A DNA stretch of 64,000 nt from Acephala macrosclerotiorum (lineage: Eukaryota; Ascomycota; Leotiomycetes; Helotiales; Mollisiaceae): the NCBI GenBank assembly GCA_014904845.1, contig MU119364.1:1-64000 (forward strand), read 5' to 3'. Below the pieces are notes generated by a model. That model was not told the DNA's origin and did not search any database. It was given only the letters and a program-made list of their open reading frames with translations. Position numbers and translations under genes: made by a program. Shown here in pieces: positions 1 to 12,639 of the stretch (position 1 is its first letter; every line of letters starts with the position of its first letter).

Positions 1-3000
1 TTTTTTTTTCGAAAATTGAAAACGAATTTATTATATAAAAAAACGATTATAATAAAATTTTATAAATAATTAATTTCGAAAATAATATTAATTACGTATT
101 TTTTAATATATAATAAATTTTTATTTTATTTTAATTAATTAATTAATTTACGAATTACAAATTATTTTAAATAAATTTAATTTATTATTTAAAACGAATT
201 AATTTACAATTAAATTTTTTTATTTTATATTTTATTATTATTTTATATTATTAATACGTTATATAATATTTTTATATTAAATTTATCGTCGTTTTTAATA
301 AAATGTTCAATTTATTAATCGATTTTAAAATTATATTTTTTTAATTAAAATCTCTTGAAAATATTATTTATTTGTAATTCGAAATTTAATCGTATTAATA
401 ATTAATTTTAAATTTCGAGAATTTTTAAATTTTATTTTAATAAATTATTTAAATTTATATATATTTTAATCGAAAAAAAATATATAAAAATATTTAAATA
501 TTATAATAATATTATAAATATAATAATTATAATATTTCGTTTTAAATTAAAATATAATAAATTTATTATTTTTTTAAAAATATTAATTCGCGAAATATTT
601 TAATTATTTATATTTTAAATACGATTTAATTTATTATAATTTTTTTTTTTAAATAAAATATTTAAATATAATAATTTTTTTTTTATATTTCGTAAAATTA
701 TTAAAAAACTTTCGAAATTATTATAACGTCGTATTAAAATTTATTATTTAATTATTAAATTTAATAATTTTTTTATTCGATTATAAATATTAAATATTTT
801 ATATAAAATATAAATCGAAAAATTTAATTATAATACGTATAAAAAATTTTATAATACGAATTACTTTTTTTAATTTAATATAAATTTATAATAAATAATT
901 ATTAAAAATAATATATATTTGTTTTAAAATAAATTTTATTAATTTTAATTAATAATTTAATTAAATCGTTTTTTTCTCGAAATTTTATAAAATATTTTAT
1001 AAATATAATTCGAAATAATTAATAAAATTTTAAATTAATTAATTATCGAATATTTTATATCGATTTATTTTAATATTCGTTTTTATAAATATTATTCGTA
1101 AATTGTATTTCGTAAATAATTAATTTTTAAAAAACGATTAATTATTAAATTTTATTATTTTTATTTAATTATTAAAAAAATATAATTTCGCGCGAATATT
1201 ATTTATAATATTTTTTATAAAAAAAAAAATTATTTTTATAATTTATATTTTATATTATTTTTAAATAAAATAAAATAATTTTAATTTTAATTTTAAAACG
1301 ATTTTAAATATTAAAAATATTAAATATAAAAATATTTATAATTCAAATATTTTAAATTTTTATAAATAATAAAAAAAAATTTAAATTAAAAAAAAATTAT
1401 TTATTTATATTTAAACGTTAAATATTAATTATTTAAAGTTTTTTATTTATATTCGTTTTAAAATTTCGAAATAAAATTTTAAATTAATATTTTTTTTTTG
1501 TAAATTTTATAATTCGAAATATTATTATAATTAATTATTTTATTTTTTTATATTTTATATTTTTTTTATTATTATTAAATAATTGTTTAAAATTTAATAA
1601 AAATTTATAAATAAAAAAAAAATTTAAACGATAAAACGAATTATTTAAATAATTAAAACGATTAAATAAATAATTTTTTTTTTTATATTTTTTTAATAAT
1701 AATTTTCAATTTTAAAATTATTTAAAAAAGTAATTATTTTATAAATCGTTTAAAAAAAAGATTTTTTTATTATATTCGTTTTAAAAAAAAAATTTTACGT
1801 ATAAATAATATTCGTAATATATATTATATTAATTCAATTATTATTTAATATATTTAAATTTAAATTTTTTATATTTTTTTATTTTATTTAAAAATTTTCG
1901 ATTTTTATTTTTCGAATTATATTAAACGTAATTTTTCGTTTAATTAATATTCGATATAATTTATTATATTTTATTAATAAATTATAATTAAATTAAAAAA
2001 ACTTTGAAATTTATAAAATATTAAATAAAATCGAATTTATTAAATACGATCGATAATAATAAACGTAATAATTATAATAAATATAATATATTTTCGATTT
2101 AAATTATTAAAAAATAAATATTTATTTATTATATTAATTAAAAAAAAATTTAAAAAACAAATTAATCGAATTATATTTATTAAAATTTAAAAAAAAATTA
2201 AATCGAATAATTATTCGATTTTTATAATTCGATTAATATTAAATTAAAAACGAATTAAAAATGAATTACGTAATAATTTAATATAAAAAACGAAAATTTT
2301 TTAAAAAAAAAATTTAATATAATATTTTATTAAAAATACGTTTTTATTTAAAATATTAAAATAATAAAACATTGAAATTTAATTTTATAATTATATAATT
2401 TTTAAAAAAATTTTAAAATTTTTTTTAATAAATATAATCGTAATAATTATTTATAATTTAATATCAAAAACGAAAATTTTAAAAAAAAAAATTTTAAAAA
2501 AATTTTTTAATATAAAATTTTATTAAAAATATATTTTTATTTAAAATATTAAAATAATTTTACGATTATATAATTTTTAAAAAAGATTATATATTAAATA
2601 AATTAATTTAAATTAATTAAATTAATAATAATAATTAAATATAAAATCGAGAATTTTAAAAAATATTTTTTTAATAATATAAAATTTCGTAATACGTTTT
2701 TATTATAAATATTAAAATATTAATTTAAAATTTAAAATAAAAAACTTTATAATTTTTTATAAAAACGTTTTTATAAAACTTATAAAATAAAATATACGTC
2801 GAATAAAAAAAAATCGTTTATTATTAATTCGTTTAATAAATCGTTAAATGAATTTTTTTTTTTTCGAAATAAAAAAAAATATATATTTTTAAATTTTAAA
2901 ATAAATATAAATAAAATATTATAAAAAGAATTATAATATATAAAAAATTATTTTATTTAAAAAAAATATTAATAAATTATATATTTTAAAAATCGAATAT

Positions 3001-4075
3001 ATAATATTTATAAAAATATTTTATTAAAATATATTATTTAAATTATTATAAAACGTATATAAATATAATAATTAATTAAAAAAAATTTAATTTATTAATT
3101 AATTATTTATATTATAAATAATATTATAAATTTTTAAATATAAAATTATAATTAATATTTTTATAAAATATAATAAAAAAAATTATTATTATTAATTAAA
3201 CGTTATAAAAAATATATAATATAAATAATAATATTTATATTAATAATTATTTTCGATTTTAAAATAAAATAAATAAATATTATATAAATTAAAAAAAAAA
3301 AAATTTATAAAAAGATTTTTTTTAAAAATTTAAATTATTTATTTAATAATAATTTAATTATATTAAAATTTTTATAAATTTAAATATAATTATAAAAAAA
3401 ATTAAAAAAAAATTAAAATTTATAATAATATTTTATTTAATAAAAAATTAAATTAATAAATATATTTTTTTTTATTTTAATAATTAAATAAATAATTATA
3501 TTACGTATATAATTCATGTTTTTATTAATAATCGTATTACGTATATAATTAAATCGATTTGAGAATTAAATTATTTATATTTTATTTTTTAATAAATTAT
3601 ATATTATAAATAAAATTTTCAATAAAACGAATTAAAATTACGATTTTCGTAATTGTTTTAAATTATTTCGAAGTTTACGTAAAATTATTAAACGATAAAA
3701 AATAATAAAAACGAATATAAACGAAATTTGTAATATATATTATATAATATATATATTTTAATATTTTTTTTTTTTAAATTTATAATTTTATAATAATTTT
3801 ATTTTTAATTAAAAAATCGAAAGTTGAAATTATATACTTTCAATTTCCGACGTCATATAATATGCGTCACGTAACGATATATATATTTTGATTATTTTTT
3901 AATTATTTATTAAAAAATTTAAATAATAAAATTATAAATAAAATATTTTTAAAATTAATATTATTAATTATTTTTTTTATTTTTTTTATATTTTATTATA
4001 TAATTTTAAAAAAAAAATTTCGAGGAAAAAATTTAAAAAAAAAAAACTATATAAGTACGAATAAATACGTCGCGC
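1..4075. repeat. AT-rich block, RIP-like, no genes
   Basis: About 4 kb consisting almost entirely of A and T, with no long open reading frame. Read line by line, nearly every remaining cytosine is followed by G; CpA, CpT and CpC are rare exceptions. This is what C-to-T mutation outside CpG would leave, and RIP in ascomycetes is the known process that produces such AT blocks from repeated DNA. The original element is too degraded to identify. The composition returns to normal within a few tens of bases around 4060-4090, just before the STAND gene. A small less-mutated island lies at about 3835-3890. It could also be part of a centromeric or subtelomeric AT isochore. Confidence 0.85.
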
Positions 4076-4415
4076 GACGCACTCGACCACGTGATCCGAG
4101 CTGTTCCACAGATTTCCACTTCGTAGTTCAAGTTTAATTAATTAAAGTTTCGCGATTTTCAATTTTGGGTTTTATCAGCTAGACGATTACCCGCCTCAGT
4201 ATCTTAGAGGCTATGGTCGAAAATCATTAAAAGTTAAGTCTTAGCCTATCGGCAACTACAACCACATATCCACAAAGCCTAGCAGCCTCGTCAACCTTTA
4301 TTCTTTCCTGCTGCCTAAAATTCCTTTATTACCTGATACATTCTGTACAACCAACCCACAAACTTAACACATCATCCTTTTCTCTTTTCAAGTCATAACT
4401 TCTCGAGTTCATGTC

Positions 4416-7400
4416 ATGGCCGAGGTTCTGGCCATCGTTGCAAGTGGTGCAGGGCTGGCATCTCTCGCGATCCAACTAGCAGATGGGATCGACAGGCTAC
4501 GAAAGCGCTGCGAGAACCTAGAAAAGCTTCGCGATAACATCGGCACTCTGATCGAAGATCTTGAAATTATCGCTGAGCAGTTGCACAACCTTGAGGTAGA
4601 TCACATCGAGATATTGGAATTCATGGTCGTCCCAACAGCCCTTGGCCGGTGTCAAGCAGGCTGTGAGAACGTGATCAGAAGGCTGGAAACACTCATCGCA
4701 GGAATGCCTAGTACGTCCTCGGGAGGCTCGAAGACACGAATACTACGAACGCTATTCAAGTCGAAAAAGTGGAAAATTGAATTCGACGAGCTGAGGAGTG
4801 TGGTACATGGCCTCCAATTGAATTTTATTGGGTGGGTTTCATCACCTTTGGCCCAAGTGATGCTTTTCAAGCGCTGATTGAAGACATCCAGGATCCAGTG
4901 TTTTCACCAGAGAGCATTCATGCAGAAGCATATGCTCTCGGTAAGTACCCCAAAAGATGAAAGGCTTGGCAAAAACAGCACATCTTCAACTGAAGCCTCC
5001 GCAACAAACCTTGAGGTAGACAAAAACTATTCCCAGCTAATGCTAGAAACTGTTTCAAATGAACCTTTCTGGCGATCAAGACGGCAGCGCCTTCAATGTG
5101 CAGTGTTAGAATGTTATTGCTCCTGCCACCTCACCAAGCAAATCAGCAGCAGGTTCTGGTACATTCGTTACAGTCCATTGGCCCATATGTTGGAAAACTG
5201 CGACACTGCAACATGCACGGCTCGTCGTCATCGCCTTCAGTTCCGAGCCGCATTATCTCAACTTGGAATCCCATGGGCAGTAATTCTGGGAGTGAATCTA
5301 ACCCTAGAGGTCGGAAAGTTTACACTCGGCACCGCCCTACAATTGCAGAGAGTTGTTAAGTACACCTCTCCGGGATTTGAGATTCTTTGGAAACTTTCCG
5401 AGGAAGAATTGGGTTGGGATGATGCAGGAGCACAATTCAGAGAACTTTACCGAATGGATCCAACTTTTCGTAGCCAAGTTGATCCTAGTGGACGCGGATA
5501 TCTGGAGGTAGGTGATAGGCTTTTTCTTCTCACTGACTCTTCCATTCCCTTGTTATCATCTCTCTAATATTGAAATGTATTACAGAAAGCTATGGAAGCT
5601 TTGGGATGGGCCAGTGACGGCAGCAACAACTTCGACAACCTACTTCGAGTACTACAACTCTTCATCAAGGAGTTCAACATGTCTCTAGGTCTGGAAAGTT
5701 CCGAGTATGCCTGGTTCTACCCTTCTTAATAGATGCGACTGATAATATTGCTAGATTTTTGTACGCTTCCGCTTCTCACAACTCGGAAGGTTGTCATCTT
5801 CACGTCCTAGAGAATGTTCTAGAGATTGGCTACGACTTCGACAATTCCCCGACTCCACAATTTGAATCATGGCCCAGGCCTTGCGTAGATGATCTAGGAG
5901 GAGAATTCTCAATGTCTATTATACCGCGGGACCCATTCTTCATTGAATATCTCAGCGGAATCGTCCGTACTAATCAAGGTAAGAATCTATTTCAATATGA
6001 GATTGACCTTGTTCTAAAGCATGATTTGCAGACTTTGGGGGAACTGCTCCCCTACACCAAGCCATCTGGCATGGATCCATGAAAGCTGTCAGGAAACTAA
6101 TTCAGAAATCTCACCCCCTGGAGGATAATGTCAACTTTCTCGGTCAAACTCCACTACACATTGCCATTCACCGTCCTTCAAGACTTAAAGCTCTTCTAGA
6201 TGCAGGACACGATATCAATGTCCGTGATAAGAATGGCATCACTCCTCTCATGTATGCCGCTGCGACAAATCGACCAATAGCCGTTTCCATCCTGATCCGT
6301 CGAGGTGCGGACTTGTTCGTGCGTGATTATTTGAAGAATTTTGATTTCATCGCGTACGCTGCTGTAAGGAACCATTGGTTCTTAATCTGGAATGCAGTTG
6401 GAGTTATTGAATCAAGAGATCCAACCCTTCTTGTCAGCGCCTTCTCCAGGATCATTTCTGCTTCAAAGCCTCCTCTATTCTTGGAAGAGGGCAAAACATG
6501 GATAAAATTATTCATGATGAGTGTTTTGTCGAAGTTGGGCAACTTTAATGTTCAATTTGAAGATGGGAGAACAATGATGCACGTTGTTGATCTGCCTCAA
6601 TATGCACATCTTATCATTGAGCATGGCTTCACGGCATTGAACGAGCAAGACAAAGAAGGCGAGCACTCACTTTTTGCGGTTACCAAATTTCTCGATGTGG
6701 AACTTGCTCAGCGTTTAATCGAAAAAGGAGCCAATATCAACTTGAAGAACCACAAAGGCCATAGTGTTCTCTGTCAATTCCTTAAAAAACTAACTGCACC
6801 AAGGGAGAAAGAGAGTAAGAAGATATTAGAGTACTTAGACATGCTTCTTAGAAATGGTGCCGATGTCGTTTCGACAGATAATTGCTCTTGCGCTTACACT
6901 TCTGGTGGGTGTTTGCCAATATCCAGACTTAGCTTCGAACTTGAAACGGTTTTTGGCAGCAGAATTAACAATCCATGTTGGGTTTTTGAATGGCTGTATT
7001 TGCTGGAAGATCGCGGGAAATTGGTAGAGGCAAAAACGAACGCGTTATCCGTATTACGTCGAGCCAAGTTCGACCAGACAAATCTTGTTCATACATGCTG
7101 CTGCTGCTGCTTTGGGGCCAGCAGGGATCACACCCTCAGCGACGATAGATTCTGGGACATTCCGAGCGTCATAAAACTTGACCGGCTTGATGATGAGATG
7201 AAATTCTGGGAAACCAAAGGATACGATGAGATTATATCCGAACTAATAGTACAATTGGGCAAGCAGTTCACCGAGGCAAGTGGATCTATTTCAAGAGAGA
7301 TACAGGCAGAACAGCCATTTCAAAACGAAACCGTTAAAGTGAGTACCATACCAAACTCTTCCCATCAGTTGTAGCTACAGATGTGTTCTCACACTTGGAC

Positions 7401-7682
7401 TAGGACGCGGACACCCCACGATATGAAATAGATTATACGAACGATGAGTTTCATTCTTCTATCGATTTGCTTCTTCGATCCTTTAAAACTCCAGGGTTTC
7501 TACGTGAACTGGGGTTGTTGGAGATTGAAAGAGACAACCGTAAAGAGTGCTTCGTGGAATATGTTTCCTGTTTGGAATCCGCTCGAAATGGTGATCTATC
7601 TGGGAGGATGGTCTTATTAACACGATTATCAAGTGCTTTGAATCTTCCTTTCGGACGACAAGTTCTCTCTGGTGGTTTTTAG
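4416..7682 (+). CDS. Fungal STAND N-terminal-domain protein with ankyrin repeats
   Basis: Proposed exons are 4416-4831, 4892-5507, 5586-5704, 5755-5978, 6032-7338 and 7404-7682, giving 986 residues. All introns are GT...AG; the first (60 nt) has a CTGAT branch point 17 nt before its acceptor and is needed to bypass a TGA at 4875. The N-terminus (MAEVLAIVASGAGLASLAIQ, then amphipathic helices to about residue 130) matches the fungal N-terminal domain of STAND proteins (Helo_like_N type). A middle region has a Cys/His-rich stretch (CYCSCH) seen in fungal ankyrin proteins of this class. Ankyrin repeats follow from about residue 460 (APLHQAIWHGSMKAVRKLI, GQTPLHIAIH, GITPLMYAAATNRPIAVSIL) to about 700. 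No NACHT or NB-ARC domain lies between. The family is linked to non-self recognition and regulated cell death; a role here is inference. The 3' exon is the least certain. Confidence 0.82.
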
Positions 7683-8578
7683 AGAGACGTAATGGGGAAT
7701 ACCTACAGTCTGAGGAACTCATCTTGACACCTATGTTAGCATCGTAAAGCGCCCTTTGCTCTCAGGGTTTAACACTTAGAGCTGAGGACGTAAATTTGTT
7801 GGGAGTCCCAGTTTGAGCGCCAGCCTCTCCATAACCATGTCTGACAGCCTTGTCAATTCTTTCCTGCTGCCTGAAAACACCTCATCACCAGATTTTTATA
7901 GGAGAAGAGATATATCAATTACCTTACAAGATCTTGGAAAATGGCATATACTAGAATACAAGCTTAACCACCCCTAGCTGATCTGACCCAGCTAACCCGT
8001 TGCCAAGTCACGTATAGCCTGAGAGGGCTGTTGACAACAAACACAAACTCCTCCTCACTACCCACATCTGCAAAATCCCACGCAAAAACCACCCGAGCAG
8101 GAAACGCAAACCTCGACATACTAAACCCCTGTCGCTGTCCTCTCCAGAACGCAGAGCTCTGAGTGGACTAGCGCGCTAACCATTAATAGCTAAGTAACAC
8201 GGCTGTGGAGCTGCAGAGCGTGTGCTCGAGGTGTTATATCTCAAGAGCTGCTCAAGGGCTGCCCAGGGACTGCTCAGGTTGCTTAGACAGCTTAAGTGAG
8301 CTAGCTAGGCCGAAGGTGAGTCGAGGGTGATTAGCGCCTGAGTAGAAGCGGCCATGCTTACCAACCGAATGTGGAACGAAAATTGAAGAGTTAGAGTTCA
8401 ACTACCAAAAGGGTTTCGCGAGTAAATTACACATTGCATTGTATGACCAGTAATAAAGCATTCTGATAAAGCCGAAATCACACAGCGTGCATCCTGTTCA
8501 GGTGAGGCCTTGCTGACAAACATTTCGTAGCCTGGGGCCTGTCTTCGAATTTCGGGGTTCTGGCCATGCCCCCCATCG
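7683..8578. other. Non-coding stretch, possible transposon relic
   Basis: About 900 bases without a supportable gene. At 7841-7881 it carries a diverged copy of the sequence at 4281-4320 upstream of the preceding STAND gene. From about 7970 to 8350 the sequence is higher in GC, with repeated GAGCTGCTCAAGGGCTGC-like words and a short minus-strand frame, which suggests a remnant of a mobile element. No terminal repeats or recognisable transposase or reverse transcriptase motif was found, so this is only a suggestion. Confidence 0.3.
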
Positions 8579-11386
8579 GACGTTTTCGCTGAGAGTTGGG
8601 ACAGAGCATTAAAGCATTGCAAGGAAGGACTCAATACGGATGACTATGAAGTGGTGTTGCGATGTGGATCTGCAGAGAAACTTGCCGACGACCTCAAGAG
8701 CAAAGAAGACAATGCGCGACAGTCATGGCTGCTTGGAGTTCGTCCGGAAGTGCTTCCAATTGTTGATATTTTGAGGAATGTGTCCAAATTCTTCATGATT
8801 TGTGTGAAGCCAAGTAATGTGCCGCTGACAATGCTGTGGGGGCTCCTGCATCTGACGATTGAGGTGGGCGTTGAACTTCAAGCGATGCGATGTTGCTGAC
8901 ACTTTGAAGATTTCCATTGAGTCAGAACGTAGATGGACTCAGATGGTCGGCATTCTAAAACAGACAAAGAGGACATTGTTGACCTGTAACGCCTCAGCGG
9001 AGATTTTTGCGAAGAATGAGGAAATGAAGACTGCTTGATGTATTCACTGCACTGATTCGTTTCTGGGCTGAAGCATCCAAGTTCATGCGCGAGAAGAATT
9101 CCGGTCAGCCATGCCTAATCGAATCGTCGCTAACAATTACTGAAATGTGTACAGAGAAGCTCACATCCACCTATCTTGATACGAGTTTTAAGAATACTTT
9201 GAAAGAGATGGAAGAGGCTCTGAAGACGTTGCAAACCTGTGCGTCTATCAGAGCGTCCGGGATTGGAGAATACCGCTCGCCTCAACAAGACCAAGGGTTG
9301 GCGGATATCCTGAACGCCCAGCACGGAATTTCAGCGTCGGCCGCACAGTATTCGGCAAAGCAGCTATACCAGTTACCATATAACAATGAGGAGACGTTCA
9401 TTGGGAGGCAAGATGTCCAGTCCATTATCGAGGCTACCTTGAACCCAGTCGGTGACGTGAAGCATAGATACTTCACTATATGGGGTATTGATGGTACCGG
9501 CAAATCGCAAGTTGCTCTCGCATATACCAACAAAAATCTTAAAATGTATGGAGCTATCTTTTGGGTAAGGGCAGAGACAGAGACTTCATTGCGGCAAAGC
9601 TTTACAGATATTGCAAGTAATCTGCAAATTCCCGGATGGTCTAGAAGCAGCTCGCCCGATGATACTAGAGACCTCGTCCATAGTTGGCTAATACGGCAAG
9701 GTAAGGTTCTTACCCATGACCTCAACCCTCGGAACACTAAGATAAAGTTAGACCACGAATGGCTCATGGTATTTGATAATGTAGATGACATTCGTTTAAT
9801 CAAGGCATTTTGGCCTTCATCACCAGGGTCTATTCTTCTCACAACTCGTGTACCAGCGGTTGCTCAAGGGGCTCGCGGGCTGGCGTCCACCAAGCTGCAT
9901 ATCAAGCCATTTGCAGATAGCGAAGGATGGGGTTGGGAATTGTTCAAGAATTTGATGCAAGAAAGCACAAGTCAGAAGCGCGAAGAATGGCAAGAGTTAG
10001 GTCAGTTATCTGAGTAGGAAGTAGAGGTAGTACAAAAATTGTTTCGGGAAATGGGAGGATTGCCACTTGGAATCAGGCAGTCTGCGGCGCTTACCAGATC
10101 AAAGCAGCTCACCGTAACGAAATTTGTGCAGAGATATAACAAGGCGGCGGGCGATTCTGAGAAGCTTTTTGGGAGTTCGACATTTGATCAAGACTACGAT
10201 CATGCCTTATACACCGTATGGAAGATTTCATTCGATAGCCTGAAAAGCATTCCAAACAATCATACTTTTCTTTTACTTGGATGTGCTTCGCTCCTGGCCC
10301 CCGACATTATCCCCCTCTCCATATTTCAGCAAGCCCACGGCAAACGCTTTCCCCCTGTCCTTGAATTATGTAATGAAGAAGATGGAGATAAGTATGGCAT
10401 GTGCCCAAAACAATATTTTTCATGTCGATTCACTTTCCAGTGTGGAACAAGCGAAAGAGCTTGCTGATACTGCTTTGATCGATGTCAATAACGAGAACAT
10501 CTCGATTCATCGACTTGTGCAGACATCTTTCCGTCACTATATTGATCAGCCAATTCTTCAAGAGTTATTTGACGGGATACTATTCACTATCAACGAAGAA
10601 TTCCCAAAGCAGATATTTGGACGACCGTTACTCGAGCATTGGGATGTCTGCGAAAAAACTTGTTCAGCACGTTCTGAGCCTTGCATCGCGCTTCAAAGAG
10701 AGCGTCTTGGACCTGGAGCTGCAATTTCACTCGGATTTTCCTACATGGGAATTGGTAGAGCCTCGACTGGACTCAAGAGATTTGATGAAGCAAAAGCAAG
10801 TTTCAACGAGGCGTCAAATATCTTTTTAGAAAAGCTGGGTCCAGAAGGACATTTCGTGCCTCCGTCCCTGAGATACATTTTATTTCAATATATACTAACG
10901 TTGAACAGTATCTACAAAGAATTCGGAAATATTGCACGCAACGAGAGAGACCTCGTCGAGGCCAAACATCTGTATGAGGAATCTCTAGTCCGAGAGTTGA
11001 AAAATGCTCCCACTACTTGCTCGACACTCTCTCTGCATTATAAGGTGGGAAAGATCAAATTTAAACTTGGAGATCGTAAAGGGGCAAGGTAAGATTTGCC
11101 TGAGCTGTGTCAGAAAATTCTAACCTAGTGGGACAGAGAAAACTTCAGCCAAGCCATGTTTATCGCGAAAACCAAGCAGTCTAATGGCAACATTGCAAGA
11201 ATTACATATCAACAATACCTAGTACCTGCTATCGCTAACAGGCCAGAGGAATTTGACGAACAACGAAGACTTCAGATAATGGCCGAAAGGCTGAAAGAAA
11301 AATCAGAGAGCGAAGGCGTCCATGTTCATCCTGCTGACAACGAAGAGGAATCATACGATAGCTTAGTATGTCTATTCTATCGTTGA
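8579..11386 (+). pseudogene. NB-ARC/TPR STAND protein, apparently disrupted
   Basis: Pieces of one protein are visible in order. An N-terminal fungal STAND-associated helical domain (about 8579-9200) is broken by a stop at 8897-8899 and a second frame change near 9028-9035. An NB-ARC ATPase follows, with Walker A GIDGTGKS (about 9487), Walker B WLMVFDNVDD, and an ILLTTR sensor motif. Then comes MGGLPLGI, and C-terminal TPR-like helices (FDEAKASFNEAS, VEAKHLYEESL). Likely introns are 9701-9751 (in frame, 51 nt), 10392-10440 and 11089-11136 (branch CTAAC). A TAG at 10015-10017 interrupts the frame between the ATPase and the GLPL segment; removing it needs a weak GTCAGA donor at 9971. The frame change near 9030 has no intron explanation. 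Either it is a decaying gene or there are assembly indels. As a STAND protein it would act as a nucleotide-switched signalling hub. Confidence 0.62.
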
Positions 11387-11780
11387 ATGACGAGCTATGG
11401 TCAAAGCAGAGGGTATTATGGCATTTATGATACATGTTTTGCTTTTGGCCGTCAAAAACAATTAGATCACAGCTTGGAAGTTCAACGTTTAATAGTGCTC
11501 TATTTCTGTGCTCTGCGGTTGTAGACGCACATGGCGCGGTGGAGCATACCATAGCAAGAGACAAAGTGAAGTTTCATTTCCGCTTGCGTGATTCGATCCT
11601 TTGTTCAGTGTGAAACTGTCAAGAAGTGTGGTGCGTTCAGGCGTCGAAAAAAATTCGCTTCGCTTACGACGTTAAGCGAAATAGGGGGACGCATCGCGCA
11701 TTTGTTTATTTCCCAAACCACGCCCGTCGAACTTCGTCGCAAAAACACTAACAAAACGAAGATTCAGTGCAAGACAAAAG
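11387..11780. other. Intergenic region upstream of the 11781 gene
   Basis: About 390 bases holding the 3' end of the NB-ARC/TPR relic and the promoter of the next gene. No ORF with coding character and no motif that I can name. Confidence 0.4.
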
Positions 11781-12639
11781 ATGAACGGTACGTTTTCTCA
11801 TGATTTTCTCACAATTTCCGCAGTCAAAGAGTAAAGCTGACAACTACCCTAGGCCCACACCGAGACGACGGCTACCTTTTACCACCCCTGCGTGACCGTG
11901 GACGCATACGAGAATATCGCCCCCTCCCTAACATCAGTGCCCCATTGAAAGACGGAAACCTGCTTCCACCAATGCGTGTCCTCAATCATCCACAACGACC
12001 ACGTCTCCCTGGTGTTCGTGGCTGTTTCTTGATTGCGCCAGCTGAGGAGGTGAAGACCAAGCAGACTGGTGTGGTGTTGATGGAGCCTCCTTTCTATACT
12101 AGTTGTGTTTGGCCTGGTACTGTTAGTTGGTATGGACATATTGCTCCGCTGAAGTGGGAGGAGAGACGTGTTGGTATGTTTTGCACAGCTTTTCGGATGT
12201 TTCAGTGAAAGTGAAGGGTTCGACGAGCATTGACAGACGGCTAACGGATTGCTGATGCAGGACGCGGTGCTGAGGAGAAGAAGAATCAGAAGAATTTGAT
12301 GAAGGATAATACTGCTGGAGTGGTGCTCTGCGCCTTGGCAAAGGGAACCAAGGAAGACCCCGTGAGTCTCACTGCTCGGAGTAACATTACCTCTTCACTG
12401 TCTCTTGAATCTTCAAGCATTTTTTTATTCCTTCTGATTGTCCTGCTACTCCTGGGACTCTCTTAAGCGTGTTAAAGCAGCATGCTGACCCTAAGATTTT
12501 CGAGAACAGGTTACCTTCAATTGAACCCTCGAAGCCTTTGGCCGGACGGAACGCTCATGCTTCGTTTGGTTTTCTGGAATTCAAAGTGTGCATAGCGACA
12601 GTTGTTCATGGCGAGAGCAAAGGGAGCGAAAGATTTTGA
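11781..12639 (+). CDS. Small protein of unknown function, 216 aa, 7-nt first exon
   Basis: I do not recognise this family. Four exons give one consistent frame: 11781-11787 (ATGAACG), 11853-12173, 12261-12361 and 12418-12639, totalling 651 nt. Donors are GTACGT, GTATGT and GTGAGT; acceptors are CTAG, CAG and AAG. The first intron has CTGAC near its 3' end. The protein is basic and proline-rich at the N-terminus, without signal peptide or clear membrane segment; a hydrophobic stretch (GVRGCFLIAP) and a lysine-rich patch (EEKKNQKNLMKD) can be seen. Because the first exon is only seven bases, gene finders may start it inside exon 2 (an in-frame ATG occurs at the MRVLNHP segment). It could alternatively be a fragment of a larger gene. 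Confidence 0.45.

Noticed and set aside
4941..4978. GTAAGT...CAG as an intron in the first STAND gene
   Set aside because: Only 38 nt and it does not restore phase; the 60-nt intron at 4832-4891 does.
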